NCBI GenBank assembly: GCA_022822135.1
Contig: JAJECH010000041.1
Coordinates: 1 to 64,000, forward strand
Length of the DNA: 64,000 nt
Direction: 5' to 3'
DNA from: Pseudomonadales bacterium
GTDB lineage: Bacteria > Pseudomonadota > Gammaproteobacteria > Pseudomonadales > Azotimanducaceae
In this document: piece by piece, positions 55,241-63,900 of the stretch
How positions within the stretch are numbered: the stretch's first letter is position 1
How the letters are laid out: each line of letters starts with the position of its first letter
Notes under the pieces: model-generated
Database searches by the model: none
Told to the model about the DNA's origin: nothing
The model's input: the letters and a program-made list of their open reading frames with translations, nothing else
Translations under genes and position numbers: made by a program

Positions 55241-56073
55241 CTTTGTGTTCTCCCTTGTAAATATCTAGCGGACATGGGTAGCAACAATACGACCCCGCCT
55301 AAGACCATTAGTGTGCTCAATACTTGACCCATCGACAAAACACCAAACAGGACAAAACCGAGTTCAGGGTCTGGCTGACGGAAAAACTCTGTTGCGAAGC
55401 GAAGTAACCCGTACGCAAGCAGGAAAAGACCGGCAACTTGACCGGACTCTTTCGGCTTCATTGAGAAGACCCACAGTACAACAAACAGAATCACGCCTTC
55501 CGCGCAGGCTTGATAAAGTGACGAAACGTGGCGTGTTACGTCCTCGAATTGCCCGACACAGAGGAAGTTGTGATCCACGACGCTGAAACACGGGAAGTGG
55601 ACACCAAGCGCAGAATCGGTGACACGTCCTGGTAGCTCTGTGTTGATGAAATTCCCTATTCGGCCAAGTCCGAGTCCAAGAGGGACAAATGGCGCAACAG
55701 TATCCATCGTTGTCCAGAAGCCGTGACCATTGAGCTTGCACCAGACAAAAAGTCCTGCGATGACGCCAAGCAGACCACCGTGAAAGGACATGCCGCCTTC
55801 CCAGATGCGAAATAGCCAAATCGGGTCGTCGAGGAATTGTTCAAATCCATAGAACAGTGCATAACCAGCGCGACCGCCAATGATCACACCCAGCACCATG
55901 TAGAAGCATGCGTCGTTGAGCTGACTGATGTTCCACGAAATCCGCTCGTTGCGAATTCGGATGTAAGCCAACAACCAGAACGTCGCAAAGGCCAGTAGAT
56001 ACATGAAACCGTACCAGTGGACTTGGAACAATCCAAAATCCACGAGAACCGGATCAATGATCGGGTAATTCAA
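55237..56073 (-). CDS. lgt: Prolipoprotein diacylglyceryl transferase
   Basis: The 278-residue membrane protein has about seven helices. It has the Lgt signatures [10 protein letters not shown] near residue 20, [13 protein letters not shown] with the catalytic Arg-Ala-Gly-Tyr, [12 protein letters not shown], and [14 protein letters not shown] (the essential Lgt signature). It transfers diacylglycerol from phosphatidylglycerol to the Cys of prolipoproteins in the inner membrane. The start is a TTG at 56073, since no ATG or GTG fits the N-terminal sequence. First gene of the lgt-thyA-folA operon. Confidence 0.97.
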   Translation of the reverse strand: MNYPIIDPVLVDFGLFQVHWYGFMYLLAFATFWLLAYIRIRNERISWNISQLNDACFYMVLGVIIGGRAGYALFYGFEQFLDDPIWLFRIWEGGMSFHGGLLGVIAGLFVWCKLNGHGFWTTMDTVAPFVPLGLGLGRIGNFINTELPGRVTDSALGVHFPCFSVVDHNFLCVGQFEDVTRHVSSLYQACAEGVILFVVLWVFSMKPKESGQVAGLFLLAYGLLRFATEFFRQPDPELGFVLFGVLSMGQVLSTLMVLGGVVLLLPMSARYLQGRTQS

Positions 56074-56276
56074 TGTCGTCGGTAGTCTGACGAGTGGTCT
56101 GAGTAAGTCGATTGCATTTTACGGCTTGTTAGTGAGACAGGGAGCCACCATCACGCCTGTCAGATTCATATGCGTCATGTTCGAATTTAGTGATCTGAAC
56201 CGTACATTAGTAGTGCGTTCTCACGAGATTCGTATCTGTTATTAGGATTGTCGAATTGCATCGGAAGTCGGGACAC

Positions 56277-56489
56277 ATGAAGAGATTGAACATTAGGAGA
56301 ATTGAACCAGTAGCTAGTCCTCGATCTTTCTGGGAACCCGCATCGATTGACGAGTTAATTAAGGAACAGCGCGTAGAACCTGTAAACGATTTGTCTGTCT
56401 TGTACGGTTCTTGGCCAGGCGAATCGGATGACGGATTCGAAGAAGCGATTGATCGATTGAGGCATGGCGACTCAAAAATTCGTCGGTAG
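56277..56489 (+). CDS. Small antitoxin-like protein (orphan)
   Basis: The ATG at 56277 (an earlier in-frame start at 56256 adds seven residues) gives 70 residues: MKRLNIRRIEPVASPRSFWE, then PASIDELIKEQRVEPVNDLS, then LYGSWPGESDDGFEEAIDRL. 'sIdeLi.eQ.v.Pv.d...l.g.WP..e..d.f...i..lR' is a pattern seen in short antitoxins that sit before PIN-domain toxins. No PIN gene follows: after the stop there is only about 150 bases before a terminator. Role by analogy only. Confidence 0.55.
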   Translation: MKRLNIRRIEPVASPRSFWEPASIDELIKEQRVEPVNDLSVLYGSWPGESDDGFEEAIDRLRHGDSKIRR

Positions 56490-56635
56490 CATTGATTTAG
56501 TCAAACACAATCTCTTCATGCGGATTCCGAAACTAACTCGCTCACTACATTGGATGGGATTTTGTGTAACATTGAGACATAACTCGCCAGATTTGTCGAG
56601 AAAACGAATACCGGCCGGCAGCGTGCTGTCGGTCC

Positions 56636-56669
56636 AAGGGTCGCTAGAGATAGCGGCCCTTGCGTTTTT
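56636..56669 (+). terminator. Rho-independent terminator
   Basis: AAGGGTCGCTA (56636-56646) and TAGCGGCCCTT (56651-56661) form an 11-bp stem (one G-T pair) with the loop GAGA, followed by GCGTTTTT. It ends the transcript of the small antitoxin-like gene. Confidence 0.9.
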
Positions 56670-56780
56670 GGTCACCTAAAGAATCAATCCAAAGATAGGA
56701 CTTGGCGCCGAGTTAATTCCTAATCGATAGCCGCGATTACACTTCCCCGCTCTTTACGACTGGGTACACGACCCCTTGGT

Positions 56781-57512
56781 ATGTGCCTGATACTGATTGG
56801 TTATCGCGTTCGCGATGACCATCCACTCGTGATCGCGGCAAATCGCGACGAGTTCTTTGAGCGTCCTACCAAACAAGCGCACTTTTGGAATGATCATCCT
56901 GACATCTTTGCAGGTCGGGATGAAGAGGAACATGGGACTTGGATGGGTGTGACTCGTTCCGGTCGCATGGCGGCCGTGACGAATTGGACAGAAACAGAAC
57001 CAAACGGCGACGCAGACTTGAGTCGTGGTCATCTAGTAGCTGATTTTCTGCGTGGTGTTGAGAGTGCGGATGAGTTTGTCGAAACGATTGAAGGACCGCG
57101 TTATCGGGGCTTCAATTTCATCGCCTTCGACGGTCTGGAGCTCGTCTACTTTTCGAACCGAACATCGGAACGTCGTACGCTTAAGCCAGGTATCTACGGT
57201 CTAAGCAACACCCGTCTCGGCGACAAGTGGCTTCGCGTGATCAAAGGCGAACGCAAACTCTCAGACCAGATCGAGCATCCGGTTCTTGAGACACTTATTC
57301 ACACGTTATTTGACCCCCATGGCGTGGAGTTCCATCCTGCGCCAGAGAAGCACAACGCGCCTTGCTTTATTCTTGGTGAGCGTTACGGCACCCGTTCAAC
57401 GACGGCTATGATCCTGGCTGAAACCACCATAGACGTGCGTGAGCAGACCTACGGACCTATGGGTAGAGAATTGGGCGTAGTAGAAGAACATTTTGAGTTA
57501 AAGGAGCACTGA
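56781..57512 (+). CDS. NRDE (TANGO2-like) protein
   Basis: The 243-residue product starts MCLILIGYRVRDDHPLVIAA followed by NRDEFFERP: the conserved Cys2 and the Asn-Arg-Asp-Glu motif that name the family. It then has GRDEEEHGTWMGVTRSGRMA, also conserved. Bacterial members are soluble proteins of uncertain function, related to human TANGO2; a hydrolase-type (Ntn-like) fold with Cys2 as possible nucleophile is suspected. The next gene starts five bases after the stop, so NRDE-SDR-glpK look like one operon. Confidence 0.9.
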   Translation: MCLILIGYRVRDDHPLVIAANRDEFFERPTKQAHFWNDHPDIFAGRDEEEHGTWMGVTRSGRMAAVTNWTETEPNGDADLSRGHLVADFLRGVESADEFVETIEGPRYRGFNFIAFDGLELVYFSNRTSERRTLKPGIYGLSNTRLGDKWLRVIKGERKLSDQIEHPVLETLIHTLFDPHGVEFHPAPEKHNAPCFILGERYGTRSTTAMILAETTIDVREQTYGPMGRELGVVEEHFELKEH

Positions 57513-57516
57513 GAAC

Positions 57517-58299
57517 ATGGATTTATCAGGCAAGAACGCCTTGATTACAGGCGGAAGCATGGGTCTAGGGAAAGCGATGGCGAAAGCGTTCTATGGCGCG
57601 GGAGCCAATGTCGCGATATTTGCGCGCCGCAAAGACGAGCTGCGGGCAGCTAGCGCAGAAATCGTGTCGAGTGGCGATCGAGATGGCAAGCTTGCGGCGA
57701 TATCTTGCGACGTGACTCAAGCAGACCAGATCGAATCTGCTCATGCAGAAGTCGTTGATTCATTAGGTCCTGTTGACATTCTGGTCAACAATGCGGGCAA
57801 GTCGGAAGCCCATCCTTTTATGAACGTGACCGATGAGATTTGGCAGGGCGATTTGGATCTAAAACTGTTCGCGGCGATCAGGCTCGCGAGGCTCGTATTC
57901 CCAGGCATGTGTGAACGACGGTGGGGTCGGGTTATCAACATTCTGAATACTGCCGCTAAAGCACCAGGTGCTCGATCTGCTCCGACATCAGTAAGTCGCG
58001 CTGCTGGAATGGCATTGACGAAGGTTCTCGCCGGCGAAGGTGCGCCACACAACGTCCTCGTTAATGCGTTGCTTATCGGTCGCATCGAATCGGACCAAAG
58101 CCGACGAGCATACGACGCGCAGTCTCGAGAAGAAAGCTACGAGGAGTATCTGGCAGCAAGTGGGAAATCGCTTCCGATGGGTCGAATGGGCGAAGCGCAT
58201 GAATGTGGTAACGTCGCGCTCTTTCTCGCATCTGAATACGCGTCGTATCTGACCGGATGTGCCATCAACATGGACGGTGGTCTCTCACCCGTTACCTAA
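57517..58299 (+). CDS. Atypical short-chain dehydrogenase/reductase lacking the usual catalytic Tyr and Lys
   Basis: The 260-residue Rossmann protein has the cofactor loop TGGSMGLGKAMA (near residues 10-21) and LVNNAGKSE, standard for SDRs of the FabG type. At the active site, normal enzymes read S...YxxxK. Here the stretch is NILNTAAKAPGARSAPTSVS followed by RAAGMALTK, so Tyr is Thr and Lys is Arg. The protein may have lost ordinary NAD(P)-dependent oxidoreduction, or it belongs to a branch with another mechanism. It is preceded by the NRDE gene (four-base gap) and followed by glpK (18-base gap). Confidence 0.85.
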   Translation: MDLSGKNALITGGSMGLGKAMAKAFYGAGANVAIFARRKDELRAASAEIVSSGDRDGKLAAISCDVTQADQIESAHAEVVDSLGPVDILVNNAGKSEAHPFMNVTDEIWQGDLDLKLFAAIRLARLVFPGMCERRWGRVINILNTAAKAPGARSAPTSVSRAAGMALTKVLAGEGAPHNVLVNALLIGRIESDQSRRAYDAQSREESYEEYLAASGKSLPMGRMGEAHECGNVALFLASEYASYLTGCAINMDGGLSPVT

Positions 58300-58317
58300 G
58301 AAGCCGATGGTCGAACT

Positions 58318-59781
58318 GTGAGTCAATACCTGCTCGCATGCGATGAAGGCACGAGCAGTGCGCGTAGTGTCTTATTTGACCGCGAAGGTCAAGTTGCAGC
58401 TAGTGCGCAGATTGAATTGCAGAGCATCTTTCCTAACGACGGTTGGGTTGAGCAGGATGCGAACGCAATATGGGAAGCCCAGCGTCAAAGCATCACCGAT
58501 GCGCTTGAGCAAATGGGGACGACAACGTCCGCGTTACACGCGGTCGGAATTACCAACCAGCGTGAAACCACCTTGGTGTGGGACAAATCGACAGGTAAAC
58601 CAGTTGGTCCAGCGATCACGTGGCAGTGTCGACGTACCGCCGATCAATGCGCCGCAATCAACAGTTCGAACGACGCTGAGTGGATCTCTGCCCGTACCGG
58701 ATTAAAGATCGACCCGTACTTCTCGGCGACGAAGTTGCGATGGATTCTGGACAGCGACCCTGATTTAGCGCAACGAGCAGTGAACGGGGAGCTCGCTTTC
58801 GGCACCGTGGATTCTTGGTTGATCTTCAAGCTCACCGAAGGTCGCTTGCATGCGATTGATCGCACAAACGCCTCAAGAACGCTCTTGATGAACCTCCGCG
58901 AGGGCACTTGGGACGACGACATACTCAGTTGCTTCGATATACCACCTTCGATGCTGCCGACCATTGCTCCTTCCTCTGGCGAAATTGGGTACACCTCAGG
59001 AGATGTTCTAGGTGTTGAAATCCCGATTGCCGGAGTTGCAGGCGATCAACAGGCAGCATTGGTGGGTCAGAAGTGCACCACAGCAAACTCCGCCAAGCTC
59101 ACTTACGGTACGGGTGCATTCTTGTTAGTGCACACGGGATTCGAAGCTAAGGTCTCAAACTGCGGATTACTAAGCACGACGGCGGCAAGTCAGGGCGAAC
59201 GTGACGAGTTTGCGATCGAAGGATCGGTCTTCTCGGCGGGTAGCGCCATTCAGTGGTTGCGCGACAATCTAGGACTTCTCGCGACGGCCGCGGAGTCTGA
59301 AGATCTCGCAACATCCGTCCCAAACTGCGGCGGTGTGTACCTGGTTCCTGCGTTTGAAGGATTAGGTGCGCCTCATTGGGCGGCGAATGTTCGTGGCGCG
59401 TTGGTGGGATTGTCGCGAGCGGCGGACCGACGCCATATCGTTAGAGCAGCACTCGAGTCAATTGCCTTACAGTCATACGATCTTATCGAGGCGCTTGAAT
59501 CAGATACAGGCGATCAGATTTCGGAACTACGGGTCGACGGCGGCGCCGCTGCGAACGATTTTCTGCTGCAGTTTCAGGCCGATTTACTGGATCGACCGGT
59601 GGTTCGTCCCGTGGATTTAGAGTCGACAGCTCGAGGTGCTGCCAATCTCGCGGCTGCTGCGACTGACTTCTGGCTCGAAGCAAGCTACGAAGTAGATCGT
59701 CGATTCGAACCAGATATGACAGCGACGGATCGAGATTCCAAGTTGGACGAGTGGCACGCGGCGTTAGGTGCCGTCCTGTAG
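58318..59781 (+). CDS. glpK: Glycerol kinase-family protein
   Basis: The GTG start at 58318 gives 487 residues, close to the usual 500. The N-terminus has LACDEGTSSARSVLFD (phosphate-binding loop; most GlpK read DQGTTSSRA). Next come GWVEQDANAIW, ITNQRETTLVWDK, GPAITWQCRRT, GVAGDQQAALVG (with the catalytic Asp) and RVDGGAAANDFLLQFQADLL. It phosphorylates glycerol to glycerol 3-phosphate using ATP. The EGTSSARS wording is slightly unusual, so another FGGY sugar kinase is possible but less likely. Last gene of the NRDE-SDR-kinase cluster. No glpF or glpD lies nearby. Confidence 0.9.
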   Translation: MSQYLLACDEGTSSARSVLFDREGQVAASAQIELQSIFPNDGWVEQDANAIWEAQRQSITDALEQMGTTTSALHAVGITNQRETTLVWDKSTGKPVGPAITWQCRRTADQCAAINSSNDAEWISARTGLKIDPYFSATKLRWILDSDPDLAQRAVNGELAFGTVDSWLIFKLTEGRLHAIDRTNASRTLLMNLREGTWDDDILSCFDIPPSMLPTIAPSSGEIGYTSGDVLGVEIPIAGVAGDQQAALVGQKCTTANSAKLTYGTGAFLLVHTGFEAKVSNCGLLSTTAASQGERDEFAIEGSVFSAGSAIQWLRDNLGLLATAAESEDLATSVPNCGGVYLVPAFEGLGAPHWAANVRGALVGLSRAADRRHIVRAALESIALQSYDLIEALESDTGDQISELRVDGGAAANDFLLQFQADLLDRPVVRPVDLESTARGAANLAAAATDFWLEASYEVDRRFEPDMTATDRDSKLDEWHAALGAVL

Positions 59782-59920
59782 GGGCTACTTAGAAAATGAT
59801 CCCTTAATCCAATACGAGCCCGCTTTCTGGCTTTCCGTTCGTTTTAAGGTCAGGACGAGACACGCTTGTGGGTGCACGCTTCTGGAATCGAGTCGGCCTA
59901 TCGATAGCGGAAGAGTGCGT

Positions 59921-59949
59921 TGAAACAAAATATCGACTGGACTCGTCTA
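59921..59949 (+). promoter_or_regulatory. Candidate ECF sigma factor promoter
   Basis: TGAAAC (59921-59926) and CGTCTA (59944-59949), spaced by 17 bases, resemble ECF-type promoters (an AAC-type -35 and CGTC/GTCTA -10). The site is about 55 bases before the sigma factor gene, where autoregulation is expected. Found by eye only. Confidence 0.45.
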
Positions 59950-60003
59950 TAGGGGTACAAGAGCCACGTTAACCTCAGAAAAACTTCAGACCGTCAGCCT
60001 CTA

Positions 60004-61365
60004 ATGCCCGAATCCGACCTTGATCTCTTAAATCGGTTTTATCAGGAAGGTGATGCCGATGCGATCGAGGAATTTATCAGTCGCAATCGAAAGGAAGCTT
60101 GGCGGTATGCACAAGTTTTCACCGATTCTGATTTAGCCGAAGACATCGTTCAAGTCGCCTTGGTACGCCTCATGAACGCGAACCCAACCAACGACAAGGT
60201 TTCAAATGCAAAAGCGTGGCTGCGAGCAATCGTTCACTCCGTCGCAGTTGATCAGATTCGAGCAGATTCGATGCGCGCCGATAGGGAATCCGGTGCTGTG
60301 GTCGACTTGAACTTGATGCAGCGGGACATGGATCTAGAAAGTGACGCGATGAGAACGCAGCTGATAGGCGTCCTACGCGACGAAATTGGTCAGCTTGCGC
60401 CTCAATTTCGTGAACCTCTCATTCAAAGGTACTTCACAGGGCTCTCGTACAAGGAAATCGCGAAGACGTTGAACTTGAAGACCAGTACGGTTTCAACACG
60501 TCTCGCGCGAGGTCTGCATCAGTTGACACTCGTCCTTTCGCAGAAAGGACTCATTGAGCTGTCGGCGACCACAAACTCCAATCCACGCCAGCCTCAAGAA
60601 GGTACAAACATGACAAAGTTATCTGCAAAGACCATAGAAGCCAATCGACACCTCGCAGAGAGATGGAACAATCTGTGGGCGGTTTCCAATCAAGGTCTTG
60701 GTCGATTCACGTCTATCCAAAACGAAGATGGTACAACGAGTATCACCTGGCGCGAGGATTGCCCGGTTGGTAAATCCCGCGGGCTCCTAACGGAATTTCC
60801 AGATCACGCAGAAGAGAAAACGTGGATCGAAAGCACAATCCAATTCACTGATGCGGCAACGCTAGATTGGTCTAGTCTCGTTTCGGAGCGCGGGCGGATA
60901 GTAGATAGCTCGGTGACGTCGTGTGAGAAATACGAAATCGTTCCTGCGGGAGAAACGCTGAGTGTTTCCTTGAACGACCATCCCAACGGGACGATCCATC
61001 TCAACGCGAGCGGTCCAATCATCACAAATCCACTGTTACCAATCCTGGTGCGTGAACACGGTCAAGATTCGACCGCGCAATGGCCAGCAAGGTTGATCGG
61101 ATTGATGCCCGAAGAGTCACGGGAAGCCGCGGATTCAGATTGGGCGATGGTTGCGGTGTTTGGTCGTTACGCAGGCCAAATCGGTAAACCGATGTCGCGT
61201 GGACACCTGTATGAGTTCGGGTCAGAGTCTACCGTGCACATGGAAATTACGATCCTCATTAATAGCGGAAGGGAGCTAACCGGGTGCTTCTGGGAAGAGG
61301 AAGGATTTGCGGTAGTTGGTGATGAAGAATCTGCTCGAACTGCCTATCTCGCGACTCAAAGCTGA
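60004..61365 (+). CDS. ECF sigma factor with a 250-residue C-terminal extension
   Basis: Residues about 5-75 are sigma region 2 (FISRNRKEAWRYAQVFTDSD, LAEDIVQVALVRLM). Residues about 125-180 are region 4 with the helix-turn-helix YKEIAKTLNLKTSTVSTRLA followed by RGLHQL. The typical ECF protein ends near residue 190; this one continues for about 260 residues in the same frame. The extension begins with an internal ATG at 60610 (residue 203) preceded by GAAGG and contains strands such as RFTSIQNEDGTTSITWREDC and MEITILINSGRELTGCFWEE. It may be a sensory or inhibitory domain, or a separate protein made from the internal start. No anti-sigma gene is adjacent. Confidence 0.8.
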   Translation: MPESDLDLLNRFYQEGDADAIEEFISRNRKEAWRYAQVFTDSDLAEDIVQVALVRLMNANPTNDKVSNAKAWLRAIVHSVAVDQIRADSMRADRESGAVVDLNLMQRDMDLESDAMRTQLIGVLRDEIGQLAPQFREPLIQRYFTGLSYKEIAKTLNLKTSTVSTRLARGLHQLTLVLSQKGLIELSATTNSNPRQPQEGTNMTKLSAKTIEANRHLAERWNNLWAVSNQGLGRFTSIQNEDGTTSITWREDCPVGKSRGLLTEFPDHAEEKTWIESTIQFTDAATLDWSSLVSERGRIVDSSVTSCEKYEIVPAGETLSVSLNDHPNGTIHLNASGPIITNPLLPILVREHGQDSTAQWPARLIGLMPEESREAADSDWAMVAVFGRYAGQIGKPMSRGHLYEFGSESTVHMEITILINSGRELTGCFWEEEGFAVVGDEESARTAYLATQS

Positions 61366-61394
61366 TGGATAACTAAGTCGATACATTGATCGTT

Positions 61395-61456
61395 AGAGCG
61401 CAGAATCAGAACAAGCTTTCTTCTTGATGAGCATGACATGATTCTGCGCTCTTTTT
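61395..61456 (+). terminator. Long-loop terminator after the sigma factor gene
   Basis: AGAGCGCAGAATCA (61395-61408) is repeated exactly inverted at 61439-61452 and followed by TTTT. The 30-base loop contains a further CAAG...CTTG pairing, so the folded structure may be more compact than it looks. Confidence 0.8.
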
Positions 61457-61750
61457 GGAAGCCATCTGAGAATAGTTAGCGAAATCGAAATCACGCATAA
61501 CTCAAGCCGTGTTTTTTAGACCGCGAGTAGTTTCAAAGCTTTCGTCTCCGTTCGCACTGGATGGTGTATCTGAATAGGAGTGGTGATCCCTAGGGACACT
61601 TTGGACTTTCCGCTTCGATTCTCCGTCAAGAAGAGCGAGACGGCGATTTGGTACCAAAATCCTGCTTTCGTGTGAATTTGGCTAGATTTACTGTGAATCT
61701 AACTATGAAATTTGAGCATTTCTTAGCACTTCATAGTAGACTTCATACCT
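61457..61750. other. Intergenic region before the AlbA-type gene
   Basis: About 290 bases with no gene. The end has two direct repeats of ACTTCATA (at about 61728 and 61740) right before the start codon, a possible operator for the ATP-binding regulator that follows. Confidence 0.35.
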
Positions 61751-63103
61751 ATGGATCTTACTCAATTACTGCGTCGACCAGAAGGTAAGACGCTCGAATT
61801 CAAGCGCGACCTATCTTCGCCTGCGCCAATCCTGCGCACCATCGTCGCATTCGCGAACACATCCGGTGGAACGATTTTGATCGGCGTCGACGACGCTTCT
61901 CACGACGTTCGTGGCCTACCTAACGCTCGCGAGGAAGAGGAGAGGCTCTCGAACTTGATCTCTGACTCGGTTACCCCACAATTGGTCCCCGATGTGGAAT
62001 TACTGCGATTTCGCGAAGAGATGGTATTGGGAGTGGCAGTTTATCCGAGTCCTAATAGACCTCATTACTTACATGACTCACCCGAGACTGGTACATACGT
62101 ACGAGTCGGTTCTACTAATAGAAGGGCTGATGGGAATTTAGTTTCAGAAATGCGACGAGTGTCGCGCGGAGAATGTTTTGACGAGCAACCTCTACCGGGA
62201 CTTGACTCTGAAGCGATTGATATCGATGCGGTCTCTGAAGCGTTTTCTGAGGTGCGAAACATCTCGGACCGCGACCTTGACGTATTGGGAGTGCTTACGA
62301 CTCATCAAGGTCGTCGCGTTCCCTCTATTGGCGGAATGCTACTTTTCGGTAAAGACCGGCTGTCACATTTTCCAGATGCGTGGATTCAAGCTGGCAGATT
62401 TTCGGGATCAGATAGGTCGAACATATTCGAACAGATCGAATTTAAACAACCACTACCTAACGCGATTGAAGACGCGTACGGGTTCATCGAACGTCATGTC
62501 GCATCTGGCGTAGACATTCGAGGACTGAGAGGCTTGCCGCGTTGGCAGATACCCGAAGTCGTCGTCCGCGAGGCTCTGACGAACGCGGTAGTCCATGCGG
62601 ACTACTCCCAACGCGGCGCACCGTTTCGCATTGCAATATTCGATGATCGTCTTGAGGTCGAGAATCCTGGTTTGTTGCCATTCGGTCTAACGTTGGAGGA
62701 TCTTCCACTAGGCGTTTCGAAACTGCGGAATCGGGTGATCGGCCGGGTCTTTCACGAGCGGAAATTGATCGAACAATGGGGCAGCGGAATAGGTCGCATG
62801 ATCTCTGCCTGTCAGCAAGCCGGACTGCCGGAACCTGTTTGGGAGGAGCTGGGTACAAGATTTCGAGTGACAATACCGTCCGGACAGACGCAAAAAACAA
62901 CATCGGTCACTATCAATGATCCGATTTGTGACGTCCTTTCAGAAAGAGATGGGTTAAGCACTTCTGAGATTGCCGAAGAGATTGGTCTTTCGACTCGAGC
63001 AACAATAAATCGACTCAACAAATTGGTTAAACAGGGATTGGTAGTACGAATTGGTTCAGGTCGCACCGACCCCAATAGCAGGTACTTCATTGCTGTGAAG
63101 TAG
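61751..63103 (+). CDS. AlbA/Schlafen-type DNA-binding protein with ATP-binding and winged-helix domains
   Basis: The 450-residue product has an N-terminal AlbA_2 domain (about 5-135): EGKTLEFKRDLSS, IVAFANTSGGTILIGVDD, TYVRVGSTNRRAD. A HATPase-like domain follows in the middle (VVVREALTNAVVHADYSQRG with the N-box-like Asn, then LEVENPGLLPFGLTLEDL and GSGIGRMI). A winged helix ends the chain (about 380-440; STSEIAEEIGLSTRATINRL). The architecture is that of a widespread family of putative regulators, often called ATP-dependent DNA helicase RecG-related, although no helicase motifs are present. Often near phage defence or mobile elements. The exact role is unknown. Confidence 0.85.
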   Translation: MDLTQLLRRPEGKTLEFKRDLSSPAPILRTIVAFANTSGGTILIGVDDASHDVRGLPNAREEEERLSNLISDSVTPQLVPDVELLRFREEMVLGVAVYPSPNRPHYLHDSPETGTYVRVGSTNRRADGNLVSEMRRVSRGECFDEQPLPGLDSEAIDIDAVSEAFSEVRNISDRDLDVLGVLTTHQGRRVPSIGGMLLFGKDRLSHFPDAWIQAGRFSGSDRSNIFEQIEFKQPLPNAIEDAYGFIERHVASGVDIRGLRGLPRWQIPEVVVREALTNAVVHADYSQRGAPFRIAIFDDRLEVENPGLLPFGLTLEDLPLGVSKLRNRVIGRVFHERKLIEQWGSGIGRMISACQQAGLPEPVWEELGTRFRVTIPSGQTQKTTSVTINDPICDVLSERDGLSTSEIAEEIGLSTRATINRLNKLVKQGLVVRIGSGRTDPNSRYFIAVK

Positions 63104-63212
63104 AAGATGGCAACTAGGTTTCGGGATTCCCTTCGGTGCTTCACTCCTTCGTAGCGGAAGACATGAAGAGTGATTTCGGGTCTGTCGGAAGAAAGTCTGG
63201 ATTGGTCCTCTG

Positions 63213-63635
63213 TTGTTAGATCAAATGTGGGGTGTAACTCAACTGAGTGTGACTGATGTCATAGCTATTTCTAGTTCATCCAATAGAGGAATTGAGGACA
63301 CTAGGTCGGTCAACCAACCTCTTAGAAAACTACCCGAAGGTCCTATATCCAAATCCCAACTCGCTTTGTCGAACGTCCACAAAGGGGTAAGGCAGCTGTT
63401 TCAAGAAAAGGAGGTCTCGATTCGAGATTACTCGAACGACTATCGAACCACTATTAGCAACGTCAGGTCAGCTGACACGATACTTGAGTATGTGATCTTG
63501 GATGCCAACATGAGGTTATTTGATCAGATCTCCGACCGAGTGGAAGACATCGGATTGATTCCTGGTCGGCTGGTGAAGCTGCTGCCGCGAGGAGCAGAAG
63601 AAAGGGATGACACACACGTATACGATTATTTGTAA
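63213..63635 (+). CDS. Doubtful hypothetical protein
   Basis: The 140-residue frame begins with a TTG and carries no recognised motif. Its middle is helical and charged (LSNVHKGVRQLFQEKEVSIR, then DYSNDYRTTI), and it ends in a possible strand-rich tail (DIGLIPGRLVKLLPRG). It lies between the AlbA-type gene and a decayed peptidase gene, so it may be real or chance. An ATG at 63225 is the first ordinary start. Confidence 0.3.
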   Translation: MLDQMWGVTQLSVTDVIAISSSSNRGIEDTRSVNQPLRKLPEGPISKSQLALSNVHKGVRQLFQEKEVSIRDYSNDYRTTISNVRSADTILEYVILDANMRLFDQISDRVEDIGLIPGRLVKLLPRGAEERDDTHVYDYL

Positions 63636-63660
63636 TCGATGGAAAAACGCCTCGACAGAG

Positions 63661-63900
63661 ACGAGTGGTTGTGCTCGTTCATGGTTGTCCTGATTTATGT
63701 GATTCATAGGAATGGATTAGTGAAGTTCAGCTTCTCGCGACCGCAGGGATTCACTTAATGCGGGTGAATTTCTGTGACTCTGCAGGCTTTGGCTTGGATT
63801 TCGAGACGATGGAATACACGCAACAATGGGACGACGTAAGATAACGTTGCGGAAGCGACGCAGTGGGCTATGGATCAAGGGATCTACGACAACGATCGGA
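63661..63900 (+). pseudogene. Fragment of an S9 (prolyl oligopeptidase-type) peptidase gene
   Basis: One frame encodes VVVLVHGCPDLCDS, an in-frame TAG, then EVQLLATAGIHLMRVNFCDS and AGFGLDFETMEYTQQWDDVR before a stop. After a shift the sequence reads NVAEATQWAMDQGIYDNDRI. Prolyl oligopeptidase-type enzymes show HGGP...EVQxLASRGYxVLxVNFRGSxGFGxxF, then DDxxxAxxWAIxQGIADPDRI in this order. The following GxSYGGY nucleophile box is missing, so the gene is badly decayed, with at least two disruptions. Confidence 0.75.
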
